Shown here: in pieces, positions 34,425 to 43,025 of the stretch
Numbering within the stretch: position 1 is the stretch's first letter
Layout: the number at the start of each line of letters is the position of its first letter
Origin: Ideonella sp.
GTDB lineage: Bacteria; Pseudomonadota; Gammaproteobacteria; Burkholderiales; Burkholderiaceae_C
Direction of reading: 5' to 3'
Length of the DNA: 64,000 nt
NCBI GenBank assembly: GCA_016721465.1
Contig: JADKIA010000009.1
Span: 248,001-312,000, forward strand
The notes under the pieces: generated by a model
What the model was told of the DNA's origin: nothing
The model's input: the letters and a program-made list of their open reading frames with translations, nothing else
Database searches by the model: none
Program-made: the position numbers and the translations under genes

Positions 34425-35114
34425 TCAGCGCCGGTGCTCGTCCCGGCCTTCGGCGCTGACCCGCGACTCCACCGCGAACACCGCGGCCTCCACGCGCGAG
34501 CTCAGGTGCAGCTTGGACAGGATGTGCCGCACATGCAGCTTGACCGTGTCGTGGCTGATGTCCAGCGCCCGTGCGATGGCCTTGTTGCTCTCGCCGCGGG
34601 CCAGGTGCTCGAGGATCTGGCGCTCGCGCTCGGTCAGCGAGGCCAGCAGGCCATGGCGGTCCTGGCCCTTGCCGCCGGGCTGCAGCAATTGCGCCAGCTT
34701 GAGCGTCATGGCCGGGGCCACGACCAGCTCGCCGCGCGCCGCCCGGGCGATGGCGCCCATGATCTCTTCCGGGTCCATGTCCTTGAGCAGGTACCCTCGC
34801 ACGCCGGCGCGCAGGGCGGCGGACAGGTCGGCCTCGGAGTCGCTCATCGTGAGGATCAGTGCCGGGGTGGTGATGCCTTCGGTGCGCACGCGGCGCAGCA
34901 GGCTCAGGCCATCGGTGGTGGGCATGCGCAGGTCCATCACCAGCAGGTCGGGCTGTTGCTCGCGCAGCACCGGCAGCAACTGCTCGGGGTCGCCCAGCGC
35001 CGCCAGCACCTGCATGTGACCACGGTGCTGCAGCAGGTCGCTCAGACCGCTGCGGCACAGCGCATGGTCATCGATCAGAACCACCTTGATCGGCGCGGCG
35101 TCGGTCACTGGCAT
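34425..35114 (-). CDS. NarL/FixJ-family response regulator
   Basis: The 229-residue regulator has a receiver domain (VVLIDDHALCRSGLSDLL, phospho-acceptor Asp61 in VMDLRMP, ILTMSDSE, YLLKDMDPEEIMG) and a C-terminal LuxR-type HTH (LTERERQILEHLARGESNKA, LDISHDTVKLHVRHILSKLH). It overlaps its kinase gene by 10 nt. Target genes are not shown by the sequence, but the pair is divergent from the second dsrMK-like operon and convergent with the dsr operon. Confidence 0.9.
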   Translation of the reverse strand: MPVTDAAPIKVVLIDDHALCRSGLSDLLQHRGHMQVLAALGDPEQLLPVLREQQPDLLVMDLRMPTTDGLSLLRRVRTEGITTPALILTMSDSEADLSAALRAGVRGYLLKDMDPEEIMGAIARAARGELVVAPAMTLKLAQLLQPGGKGQDRHGLLASLTERERQILEHLARGESNKAIARALDISHDTVKLHVRHILSKLHLSSRVEAAVFAVESRVSAEGRDEHRR

Positions 35115-36274
35115 CGTTCCATCAACTTGGGCACGGGAAAGCGCAATGCGACGACCGTGCCGCCGCCTTCGTTCGCCCGCAGCACCAGGACGCCGCCCAT
35201 GCGCCGGGCACGTTCGGCCATGATCTCCAGACCATGGTGTCCGCGCTCGGCGGCGCTGGTCGGCGGACCGGCGCCATCGTCGGCGATGCGGATCTCCACC
35301 TCGTCATCCAGCCGTTGCACCGACACTCGGGCCTCGCTCGCGGCGGCGTGGCGGGCGACATTGACCAAGGCCTCGCCGACGATGTGCACCACCTGGGTTT
35401 CGTGCGCGGCCGGCAGCGCCAGGCTGGGCAGCCGGTTGTCCAGCGTGGCGCGCAGCCCGCTGCGCGCGGCGAACTCGTCCACCCGCGCGCGCAGCGCATG
35501 CGCCAGGCCCAGGGGATCGGTGGGGGTGCGGTACTCGGTGACGATCTCGCGCAGGCTGCCGTGCGCATGGCCGAGCGCCTGGCGCAACTCGGCCAGGTAG
35601 CGCGCCGTCAGCCCAGCGTCGTGGTCACGGATGGCCTGCTCCAGCAAGGGCAGCCGCATGCGCAGGAAGGCCAGGTCCTGCGCCACGGAGTCGTGCACTT
35701 CGGCGGCCATCATCTGCCGCTCCTGCATCACGGTGGCGCGCAAGTTCTCGGTCTCGAGCCGGGCGTTGTGCAAGGCCAGGCCGAGCAGTTCGCCGATCGA
35801 GCGCAACACCGTCCGCACGTCGTCGGAGGGCGCCTGGGCCGCGTCGAAGAACAGGTTGTAGACGCCGAGCACCTGCCCGCGGTGGCCCAGCGGCACCGCC
35901 AGCATGTGCGCCCAGCCCATGGGGGCCAGCGTGGCACGCGATGCCGCCGAGCACCCGCTCATGTCCGGATCCCAGGCCAATCGGTCGCCATCCAGTGCCT
36001 GCCCGCAGCCGCCGCAGTCGCGCTGCACCGAGGCGCCAGCGCAGCCCAGTTCAGGCGGCAGGCTCAGTTCGCCCACGAGTCGAAGCTGATCGTCGTCGAA
36101 CAGCATGCGCACGGCCCCGGCACGGGCTCGGGCGATTTGCACGATGGGTGCCAGAAAGTGCTGCAGGAGCGCGCGGACATCCGCACCGCTGGACAGGTCG
36201 GCGGTGATCTCCGCCAGCAGCCCAGCCGGGCTGTCGGAAGTTGGTGACGCGGCGATGGCGAGGGTTTCGGGCAT
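35105..36274 (-). CDS. NarX-type sensor histidine kinase with GAF-like domain, no membrane segment
   Basis: The 389-residue protein lacks hydrophobic transmembrane segments. Residues ~20-185 look like a GAF domain with a cluster of Cys (PELGCAGASVQRDCGGCGQA, DMSGCSAASR), suggesting metal, Fe-S or redox/sulfur sensing. The HisKA_3 H-box is EVHDSVAQDLAFLRMRLPLL and the ATPase N-box is VGEALVNVARHAAASEARV with G-box IADDGAGPP. In contrast to NarX it is cytoplasmic. Cognate response regulator downstream, overlapping. Confidence 0.85.
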   Translation of the reverse strand: MPETLAIAASPTSDSPAGLLAEITADLSSGADVRALLQHFLAPIVQIARARAGAVRMLFDDDQLRLVGELSLPPELGCAGASVQRDCGGCGQALDGDRLAWDPDMSGCSAASRATLAPMGWAHMLAVPLGHRGQVLGVYNLFFDAAQAPSDDVRTVLRSIGELLGLALHNARLETENLRATVMQERQMMAAEVHDSVAQDLAFLRMRLPLLEQAIRDHDAGLTARYLAELRQALGHAHGSLREIVTEYRTPTDPLGLAHALRARVDEFAARSGLRATLDNRLPSLALPAAHETQVVHIVGEALVNVARHAAASEARVSVQRLDDEVEIRIADDGAGPPTSAAERGHHGLEIMAERARRMGGVLVLRANEGGGTVVALRFPVPKLMERCQ

Positions 36275-36356
36275 GGTCGGGCGGGCGCGGCAGCCAGTGC
36301 CGCGCCCGGATTGAAACCGACATTGGCAGCGAAGGCCATCGGTTTTGTCCCTTGGT

Positions 36357-36372
36357 ATACCTTCTTGGGTAT
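36357..36372. promoter_or_regulatory. Inverted repeat ATACC-N6-GGTAT upstream of DsrMK-like pair
   Basis: ATACCTTCTTGGGTAT lies between the divergent histidine kinase (83 nt from its start) and the DsrM-like gene (113 nt). It matches the sites at 46943 and 55441 in both length (16 bp) and the right half GGGTAT. Candidate regulon operator. Confidence 0.6.
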
Positions 36373-36484
36373 CGAACGAAAGCTTGCCGCTTGACGCAGA
36401 TCTAAGGTTGGCCGGACGCAGAGGCCTACCGTGGCGGGTATCCCGCCGGCCCTCCAGCCCGCGGACTCAACCGGGATCAGGATC

Positions 36485-37168
36485 ATGGATCTGCTCGATG
36501 TCGCTCGCGGCCCCGTGCTGAAAGTGGCGCTGGCCGTCTTCGTGCTGGGCACGCTGTGGCGCCTGTTCGGCATCCTCCGGCTGCCACGCCGTCCTGACCG
36601 CTCGCCGGCACGCGAAGGCGCGCCCGGTCGGGCCCGGGGTGCCCTGCGCGCCGTGGCCCGCGGCTTCTGGCCGCGCCAGGCGTTTGCACAGGTGGCGGTG
36701 TTGGCCACCATCAACAGCTGGATCTTCCACCTTGCCCTGGCCCTCGTGTGCCTGGGCTACGCGCCGCACATTGCCTTCATCCGGCGCATCACCGGACTGG
36801 GGTGGCCTGCCCTGCCCGATGCGGTGATGCACCTGGCCGCTGGCGCCGCCTTCGTGGCGTTGCCGCTGGCCTTGTGGCTGCGCCTGAGCGATCCGGTGCG
36901 CCGGTACCTGTCGCGCACCGACGACTACCTCTCCTGGGCCGTCACCTTCCTGCCGTTTCTCACCGGCATGGCGGTGATGTCCGACCCGTCGGCCGCTCTG
37001 CTGGCGCGGCCGCATGCGATCTACCGCGATCCCCTGGCCTGGCACCTGATCACGCTGGAGCTGTTGCTGCTCTGGTTCCCATTCGGCAAGCTGATGCATG
37101 CCGTGCTGTTCGCCTTCTCGCGCGGCGCCACCGGCTTGCGCTTCAGCCACCGCGGGGTGCGGGTATGA
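36485..37168 (+). CDS. DsrM/NarI-like membrane cytochrome b protein, second copy
   Basis: ATG 36485 starts a 227-residue protein with about five hydrophobic segments (ALAVFVLGTLWRLFGIL, IFHLALALVCLGYAPH, LAWHLITLELLLLWFPFGKL). Conserved His pairs for heme b are present, as in DsrM, HmeC and NarI. It overlaps the following DsrK-like gene (ATGA) and therefore is its membrane partner, not a nitrate reductase subunit. GGCGGGTATCCCGCC, a short palindrome, precedes it at 36434. Confidence 0.8.
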   Translation: MDLLDVARGPVLKVALAVFVLGTLWRLFGILRLPRRPDRSPAREGAPGRARGALRAVARGFWPRQAFAQVAVLATINSWIFHLALALVCLGYAPHIAFIRRITGLGWPALPDAVMHLAAGAAFVALPLALWLRLSDPVRRYLSRTDDYLSWAVTFLPFLTGMAVMSDPSAALLARPHAIYRDPLAWHLITLELLLLWFPFGKLMHAVLFAFSRGATGLRFSHRGVRV

Positions 37169-38469
37169 ACGCCGTTTTGGCCACCAAGGCCGCCTTCGAC
37201 CGCCAGGGCGACCAGAACGACGAGCAGCGGGTCGATGCCGCGATGCGCAGTTTCGTGGCCGAGATCGGCGTCACCGCCGCGCTGCACCTCGAATCCTGCG
37301 TGCGCTGCGGGCTGTGCGCCAAGGCCTGCCACTTCGCCGTGGCCACCGGCGACCCCAAGTACACGCCCATCCGCAAACTCGATCTCCTGCGCCGCGCCTA
37401 CCAGCGCGAAGTGGGCCCGTTCGCACCGCTGGTGCGGGCGCTGGGCTTGGCCAAGGCGCCGAGCATCGACGATCTGCAGCAGTGGCAGGAGCTGCTCTAC
37501 GACTCCTGCACCATGTGCGGCCGCTGCACCCTGGTGTGCCCGATGGGCATCGACATCGCCGATCTGGTGAAGACCTCGCGCCACGCCATGTTCAAGGCCG
37601 GCCTGGTGCCCGAACGGCTGGCGCTGATGGACCGCACGGCGCGGCAATGGGGCAGCACCGCCACGCCGGGCGAGGACCTGCCCGACATCCTGGCCGAGGT
37701 GTCGGCCGAGCATGGCGTGGCCATCCCCTGCGACCTGGCCCAGGCCGACATCCTGGTCACCGCCGCGCCGGCCGAGTTGGGCGACCACACCAAGGCGCTG
37801 GCCGACGCGGCCAAGATCCTCAACCACATCGGCGCGAAGTGGACCATGCACCAGGCCGGCTTCGATGCGGCCAACATCGGCTTCAACAATGGCGATCTGG
37901 AACTGCAGGCCAGGCTCACTCGATCGCTCATCGACACCGCGCTGAAGATCGGCGCCAAGACCGTGCTGCTGCCCGAATGCGGCCACGCCTATGGCGCCGC
38001 GCGCTGGGAGGCCGCGCAGTGGTACGACCAGGCGCTGCCGCTGCGCATCATCCACATGACCGAGTTCCTGGACGAGCTGCTGGCCTCGGGCCAAATCCGC
38101 GTGAAGCCGATTGGCCAGAGTGCCACCTTCCACGACCCCTGCCAGATCGTGCGCCGGGGCGGGCTGGAGGCCGCTGCGCGGCGCGTGCTGCGGGCATTGG
38201 GCGTCGAGCTGATCGAGCTCGAGGCGCATGGCAACACGGGCTACTGCTGCGGCGGCGGCGGCGGTGTGGTGTCCAATCAGCGCGCCGCGCCGCTGCGGCG
38301 ACGGGTGTTCGAGATCAAGCGCGAGCAGGTCGACGCCACCGGCGCGCAGCGCTTCGTGACGAGTTGCGGGCAGTGCCGCATCACGCTCGAACAAGGCGCC
38401 AAACTCGCGCACTGGGACAAGCAGACCGAGAGCCTGCTCGAACTGGTGGCCGATCAACTCATCGATTGA
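37165..38469 (+). CDS. DsrK-like iron-sulfur protein, second copy
   Basis: The 434-residue protein has two 4Fe-4S groups (CVRCGLCAKACHFAV, about residue 46; CTMCGRCTLVCPMG, about 115) and CCG-domain motifs (PECGHAYGA, GYCCGGGGGVV, TSCGQCRITL). It is ~65 residues shorter than DsrK at 24960 and diverged, so it is not a recent duplicate. Paired with the NarI-like gene just upstream it forms a DsrMK- or HmcE/F-like transmembrane electron module. The substrate, possibly a DsrC-family protein disulfide, is inference. Confidence 0.85.
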   Translation: MNAVLATKAAFDRQGDQNDEQRVDAAMRSFVAEIGVTAALHLESCVRCGLCAKACHFAVATGDPKYTPIRKLDLLRRAYQREVGPFAPLVRALGLAKAPSIDDLQQWQELLYDSCTMCGRCTLVCPMGIDIADLVKTSRHAMFKAGLVPERLALMDRTARQWGSTATPGEDLPDILAEVSAEHGVAIPCDLAQADILVTAAPAELGDHTKALADAAKILNHIGAKWTMHQAGFDAANIGFNNGDLELQARLTRSLIDTALKIGAKTVLLPECGHAYGAARWEAAQWYDQALPLRIIHMTEFLDELLASGQIRVKPIGQSATFHDPCQIVRRGGLEAAARRVLRALGVELIELEAHGNTGYCCGGGGGVVSNQRAAPLRRRVFEIKREQVDATGAQRFVTSCGQCRITLEQGAKLAHWDKQTESLLELVADQLID

Positions 38470-38676
38470 TGCCCGTGTCCGGCCATCCCCCAATTGGGTT
38501 ACGTGGTCATAGCCCGTCCCGGTGATAGACGATGCACAGGGCCCTTGCGCCTAATGAGCAGGCTGAGCTTCCCCCAGACCGCTTGCTGCGGTCGCGATCA
38601 GAACAAGCCCGATGTCCGCCTTACCGCAGCAACTGTTGGTCGAACCTGCGCCGCCTGGCGCTGGGGTGCCTGCCTG

Positions 38677-39621
38677 ATGCGCCCGGCACGTGGCCTGGCC
38701 CTTGGAGCGGTGGCCCTGCTGCTCGCGGCCACGGCATGGGCCGCCCATGCTGCCGTGGCGGCGCCCGCCGCGACCACGGCGTGGTGGGTCTGGCCCTTGG
38801 GCCTGTTCGTGACCTGCTTCCTGATGGGCATCGTGGCCGTGCCGGCGGGCATCGGCGGCGGCACGCTGTTCGTGCCGATCGTGGGCAGCTTCTTTCCGTT
38901 CCACCTCGACTTCGTGCGCGGCGCCGGCCTGCTGGTGGCCCTGGCCAGCGCCTTGTCGGCGGGCCCGACGTTGATGCGCAGCGGCCTGGGCAGCCTGCGC
39001 CTGGCCTTGCCCATGGCGGTGCTGGCCTCGGCCTCGTCGATCGGTGGTGCCTTCCTGGGCCTGGCCATGCCGGCCAACGTGGTGCAGATCCTGCTGGGTG
39101 CGGTGGTGCTGGGCATCGTCGTGCTGATGGCGGTGTCGAAGAAATCCGAATTCCCGCAGGTGGACCGGCCGGACGCGCTGGCGCAGGCCCTGGCCCTGCA
39201 CGGCGTGTTCGTCGACGGTGCCTCGCGCCGCGTCGTGCACTGGCAGGTGCACCGCACGGTGCCGGGGCTGCTGGTGTTCCTGGGCATCGGCGTGCTGGCG
39301 GGCATGTTCGGCATCGGTGCCGGCTGGGCCAACGTGCCGGCGCTGAACCTGCTGATGGGCGCGCCGCTCAAGGTGGCGGCGGGCACGTCCAGCCTGGTGC
39401 TGTCGCTGGTCGATTCATCGGCCGCCTGGGTCTACATCAACAAGGGCGCCGTGCTGCCGATGATCGCGGTGCCGTCGGTGGTCGGCATGATGCTGGGCGC
39501 GCGCATCGGCGCCCGCCTGCTCGATGTGCTGAAGGGCTCGGTGATCCGCCGCATGGTCATCGGCGTGCTGCTGTTCGCCGGCGCGCGAGCGCTGCTCAAG
39601 GGCACCGGCCTGTGGCCATGA
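38677..39621 (+). CDS. TauE/SafE-family sulfite/organosulfonate exporter-like protein
   Basis: The open frame begins at 38494, but the first ~60 residues there are non-membrane shadow sequence. ATG 38677 gives a normal start (MRPARGLALGAVALLLAAT) for a 314-residue protein with about eight hydrophobic segments. The signature PAGIGGGTLFVPIVGSFF and the second repeat GMFGIGAGWANVPALNLL are typical of TauE/SafE. In sulfur oxidisers such proteins are thought to export sulfite. The DUF1634-type gene follows after 10 nt. Confidence 0.8.
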   Translation: MRPARGLALGAVALLLAATAWAAHAAVAAPAATTAWWVWPLGLFVTCFLMGIVAVPAGIGGGTLFVPIVGSFFPFHLDFVRGAGLLVALASALSAGPTLMRSGLGSLRLALPMAVLASASSIGGAFLGLAMPANVVQILLGAVVLGIVVLMAVSKKSEFPQVDRPDALAQALALHGVFVDGASRRVVHWQVHRTVPGLLVFLGIGVLAGMFGIGAGWANVPALNLLMGAPLKVAAGTSSLVLSLVDSSAAWVYINKGAVLPMIAVPSVVGMMLGARIGARLLDVLKGSVIRRMVIGVLLFAGARALLKGTGLWP

Positions 39622-39631
39622 AAACCTCGCC

Positions 39632-40066
39632 ATGAATACCCCGGACGCGACGCCCATCGAAGCGGTCGAGCAGCCCGTCGAGCAATTGCGTTATGCGCAG
39701 TTGCTGGATTGGGGCACGCGCGTCGGCCTGGTCGTGCTGTTGCTCAGCTTTGCCGCCCATGTCACCGGCGCGCTGAGGCCGCATGTGCCGCTGGAGCGGC
39801 TGCCGCAGCTGTGGACGCAGCCGGTCGGCCGGTACCTGATCGAGGCGCAGATGCCCACCGGCTGGGGCTGGCTGGCCCTGCTGCACCGGGGCGACATCCT
39901 CGGCCTGGCCGGCATCGCCATCCTGGCCGGCTGCTCCGTCATCTGCCTGCTGGCGCTGGTGCCGCTGTACCTGGCCCGGGGCGACAAGGCCTTTGTCGCC
40001 ATCTGCCTGGCCGAGGTGGCGGTGGTGCTGCTGGCCGCTTCCGGCTGGTTGGCGGGAGGCCATTGA
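39632..40066 (+). CDS. Small DUF1634-like membrane protein
   Basis: The 144-residue protein has about three membrane segments (VGLVVLLLSFAAHVTGAL, ILGLAGIAILAGCSVICLLA, AVVLLAASGWLAGG). DUF1634 proteins are usually encoded next to TauE/SafE permeases, as here. No catalytic motif. Probably an accessory subunit. Confidence 0.65.
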   Translation: MNTPDATPIEAVEQPVEQLRYAQLLDWGTRVGLVVLLLSFAAHVTGALRPHVPLERLPQLWTQPVGRYLIEAQMPTGWGWLALLHRGDILGLAGIAILAGCSVICLLALVPLYLARGDKAFVAICLAEVAVVLLAASGWLAGGH

Positions 40067-40068
40067 GC

Positions 40069-40926
40069 ATGCGCGGCCCGGACACCCACCCCTACCGCCG
40101 CCCGATGCTGGCCACCGAACACAGCGAGTTCGACGCCGGCAGCGAGCGCATCGCCTTCGCCATGGCGCAGCGCTGCGGACTGCCGCTGTGCGGCGTGCTG
40201 CCGATGCTCAGCAACGCCGAATACGAAGCCGTCGCGCCCCAGTTGGCCGAGCGCACCGAGGCCGCCGTGGCCAGCCGCCTGGCCGAGTTGTCGGCCGCCG
40301 CCGCAGCGGCTGGCGCCACGTGGCAGCCGATGGTGCGGCGTGGTCCGGCGCTGTTCCGCGAAATCCTGGACGGTGCGATCCAGTGCCAGGCCGACCTGAT
40401 CATCATCCGCCGCCGCGGGCGACTCGGCCGGTTGGCCAACCTGCTGGTCGGCGACATGGTCAACCAGGTGCTGGCACAGGCCCCGTGCAGCGTGCTGGTG
40501 GCGCCGCAGCGCGCGGTGATGTGGTCGCGCCATGTGCTGGTGGCGGTGGACCCGACCGCGCCCGATGCCGCCGCGATCGACCAGGGCGCGGCCGTGGCCG
40601 CCGAATGCGCGCTGCCCCTGACGCTGGTGGCCGTGGCCGACCGCCCCGAGGACGAGTCGACGCGCCGCGCGCTGGCCGATGCGCTCGCCCTGGCACGCCA
40701 GCGGGTGCCGCAGGCCCAGGCCCAGGTCCTGCGCGGCAAGGCGCATCTGCAGATCACCGAGGCCGCCCAACGCCTGGGCGCCGACCTCATCGTCGTCGGC
40801 CGCCACGGCGAGGGCGGTTTTGCCCACGCCTGGGTGGGCGGCGTCGCCCAGAAGGTCATCGGCCTGGCCGAGTGCCCGGTCCTGGTGGCCATTCCTTCCT
40901 CCACTGCAAGCAAGGCTTCCCCATGA
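40069..40926 (+). CDS. Tandem universal stress protein (UspA) domains
   Basis: The 285-residue protein carries two Usp domains of ~140 residues (first ends LAQAPCSVLVAPQ; second has LIVVGRHGEGGFAHAWVGG and ECPVLVAIPSS). The ATP-binding G-x2-G-x9-G pattern is visible in the second. The ATG is 2 nt after the DUF1634 stop; its own stop overlaps the next ATG (ATGA). Role likely general stress, possibly tied to the sulfur genes. Confidence 0.8.
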   Translation: MRGPDTHPYRRPMLATEHSEFDAGSERIAFAMAQRCGLPLCGVLPMLSNAEYEAVAPQLAERTEAAVASRLAELSAAAAAAGATWQPMVRRGPALFREILDGAIQCQADLIIIRRRGRLGRLANLLVGDMVNQVLAQAPCSVLVAPQRAVMWSRHVLVAVDPTAPDAAAIDQGAAVAAECALPLTLVAVADRPEDESTRRALADALALARQRVPQAQAQVLRGKAHLQITEAAQRLGADLIVVGRHGEGGFAHAWVGGVAQKVIGLAECPVLVAIPSSTASKASP

Positions 40927-41552
40927 GTGACGCACTGGCCTATCTGCTGAAGGCCCGACCCGATGCGGTGGGCCACTACTTCGCCTTCCTCAAGGACTGC
41001 GGCAAGCACCTCGACCCGAAGACCCGCAACCTGATCTCGGTGATCACCAAGGTGGATGCGCAGACCGCGCGCGGCTTCCGCCAATACCTGGGCCGTGCCT
41101 TGCGCGAGGGCTGCTCGCCGATGGAGGTGCTCGACGCGCTGCTGATGGCCTTCCCGACCCTGGGCCTGGCCAAGATCGTCTGGGCGGTGGACATCATCCT
41201 CGAGATGGACCTGCCCGAGTTCCAGCCCGGCGCCCTGGGCGCCAAGGGCGAGTGGCACGACGTGGTGGCCACCGCCGGCATCAAGGTCGGCGACATCCAG
41301 CGCCTGCAGTGCGATGGCCGAGGCCTGTTCGTCTACCGTGAAGCCACGCGCGGCTGGCGCGTCTACGACAGCCGCTGCCCACACCAGAGCACCGACATCC
41401 CGCACCTCGCGCTGCAAGGCAGCACGCTCACCTGCCCCAAGCATGGCTGGGCCTTCGATGCCCACAGCGGCGATTGCATCCGCAAGGGCAACAGCCCGCT
41501 CAAGTGCTGGCCCAGCAAGGTCGTCAAGGGCCGGCTGCTGGCCCACTGGTGA
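40923..41552 (+). CDS. AhpD-like / Rieske fusion protein
   Basis: The 209-residue protein has an N-terminal AhpD/carboxymuconolactone-decarboxylase-like helical half (ARPDAVGHYFAFLKDCGKHL, FPTLGLAKIVWAVDI). It lacks a CxxC pair, so peroxidase activity is doubtful. The C-terminal half is a Rieske 2Fe-2S domain with SRCPHQSTDI and TCPKHGWAFD as the C-x-H and C-x2-H ligands. The domain combination suggests a redox-controlled regulator or electron carrier; I do not know an exact match. Translationally coupled to the Usp gene. Confidence 0.75.
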   Translation: MSDALAYLLKARPDAVGHYFAFLKDCGKHLDPKTRNLISVITKVDAQTARGFRQYLGRALREGCSPMEVLDALLMAFPTLGLAKIVWAVDIILEMDLPEFQPGALGAKGEWHDVVATAGIKVGDIQRLQCDGRGLFVYREATRGWRVYDSRCPHQSTDIPHLALQGSTLTCPKHGWAFDAHSGDCIRKGNSPLKCWPSKVVKGRLLAHW

Positions 41553-41607
41553 ACCGACCGACAACCCGAATTCCCGTTCGACCACACAACCCCAAGGAGA
41601 AATCCAA

Positions 41608-42930
41608 ATGACTGCCTCCCGCACCCTGTTTCGCCTGGCTCCGCTGCCCTTGCTGCTTTGCGCTGCGGCCCAGGTGCAGGCCACCAACGGCATGAACATG
41701 GAAGGCTACGGTCCGATTTCCACCGGCATGGGCGGCGCCTCGCAGGCCATCGACCACGGCACCGCCGCCATGGCGCAGAACCCCGCCACGCTGGCCCTGA
41801 TGGGCCCCGGAGCGCGCATCGATGCCGCCATCGGCTTGCTCGGGCCCAACGTGTCGAGCCGCTTCGGCAATTTCGGCACCGCCGATTCCGGTGGCACCGC
41901 CTACACCATGCCCGCGTTCGGCTATGCCCGGCGCATGGGTGCGCTCACCTACGGCGTGGGCGTGTTCGCGCAAGGCGGCATGGGCACCGAGTACGAGGGC
42001 AACACCTTCATGAGCGCCGGGTCCGGCCTGCCCACGCGGTCGGAGCTGGGCGTGGGCCGCGTGCTGCTGCCCGTGGCCTACCAGGTGACGCCTGAGTTCG
42101 CCATCGGCGCCACGCTGGACTTCATGTGGGCCGGGCTGGACATGCGCATGGCCGCCAGCGGTGCGCAGCTGGGTGGCATGGTCACCGGCTTCTCCGGCAA
42201 CCTGGCGCAGGCCCTGCCGGCGCTGGGCGGCGCCCCTTGGGCGCGCATCGATTTCTCCAATACCAGCGACTTCACCGGCGCGGCACGGTCCACCGGCTGG
42301 GCCGGCAAGCTGGGTGCGGTCTACAAACCGAATGCCAGCGTGATGATCGGCGCGTCCTACCAGCTGAAATCAGCGCTCAAGGACATGAAGACCGGTGCCA
42401 GCAGCGCATCGATGAGCGCCACCGGCGGCTTCAGCGACATCGGCCGCATCACCGTGATCGACTTCCAGTGGCCGTCCACGGTGGCGGTGGGCGCCAGCTG
42501 GCAGGCCACGCCGGCGCTGCTGCTGGCGGCCGACGTCAAGCGCATCGCCTGGTCGGACGTGATGAAGAACTTCCGCCTGCGCTACGACAGCGCGCGCATG
42601 GGCGGCTCGGTCAGCTTCGCGCTGCCGCAGAACTGGGCCGACCAGACCGTCACCAGCCTGGGCCTGGCCTATGCCGTGAACAACGAGCTCACGCTGCGCG
42701 CCGGCGTCAACGTGGCCGACAACCCGATCCCGGCGGCCCTGGTCAACCCGCTGTTCCCGGCCACGGTGGAGAAGCACTACACCTTCGGCGCGGGCTACAA
42801 GGTCTCACCGGCCGGCGAGATCAACGGCTCGGTCACCCTGGCGCCCACCAGCACCGTCACCAACGGCATGGGCGTGGTCGTGACGCACAAGCAGACCAAT
42901 GTGCAGTTGATGTACACGCACCGGTTCTGA
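41608..42930 (+). CDS. OmpP1/FadL-family outer-membrane channel
   Basis: ATG 41608 has AAGGAGA upstream. The 440-residue protein has a signal peptide (LAPLPLLLCAAAQVQA) and the FadL N-terminal hatch pattern (MNMEGYGPISTGMGGASQAI, DHGTAAMAQNPATLALM), beta-barrel repeats, and a C-terminal Phe (NVQLMYTHRF). Such channels take up hydrophobic compounds. In sulfur oxidisers related proteins have been proposed to import elemental or hydrophobic sulfur; that is context-based. Ends just before a strong hairpin. Confidence 0.8.
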   Translation: MTASRTLFRLAPLPLLLCAAAQVQATNGMNMEGYGPISTGMGGASQAIDHGTAAMAQNPATLALMGPGARIDAAIGLLGPNVSSRFGNFGTADSGGTAYTMPAFGYARRMGALTYGVGVFAQGGMGTEYEGNTFMSAGSGLPTRSELGVGRVLLPVAYQVTPEFAIGATLDFMWAGLDMRMAASGAQLGGMVTGFSGNLAQALPALGGAPWARIDFSNTSDFTGAARSTGWAGKLGAVYKPNASVMIGASYQLKSALKDMKTGASSASMSATGGFSDIGRITVIDFQWPSTVAVGASWQATPALLLAADVKRIAWSDVMKNFRLRYDSARMGGSVSFALPQNWADQTVTSLGLAYAVNNELTLRAGVNVADNPIPAALVNPLFPATVEKHYTFGAGYKVSPAGEINGSVTLAPTSTVTNGMGVVVTHKQTNVQLMYTHRF

Positions 42931-42950
42931 GGGTCCGCCACTGCGACGCG

Positions 42951-42978
42951 GCGCCTCCCTTCTCACGAGGGGAGGCGC
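42951..42978. terminator. Bidirectional hairpin between fadL-like and rhodanese genes
   Basis: GCGCCTCCC (42951) pairs with the start of the GGGGAGGCGC arm (to 42978) around a short loop. It is located between convergent genes. Fits a Rho-independent terminator for either strand; TT follows on the plus strand and AAAA further on. Confidence 0.65.
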
Positions 42979-43025
42979 TTGAATGAAAACGTGGCTGAAG
43001 ACGAGACCGACGCCGCCAGGCGCCG

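Noticed and set aside
36485..37168. Nitrate reductase gamma subunit (NarI)
   Set aside because: No narGHJ genes are near and it overlaps a DsrK-like gene, so a DsrM-type role fits better.
38494..38676. Longer N-terminus for the TauE/SafE protein
   Set aside because: The additional 61 residues are non-hydrophobic and unlike TauE/SafE; the start at 38677 gives a normal first membrane segment.
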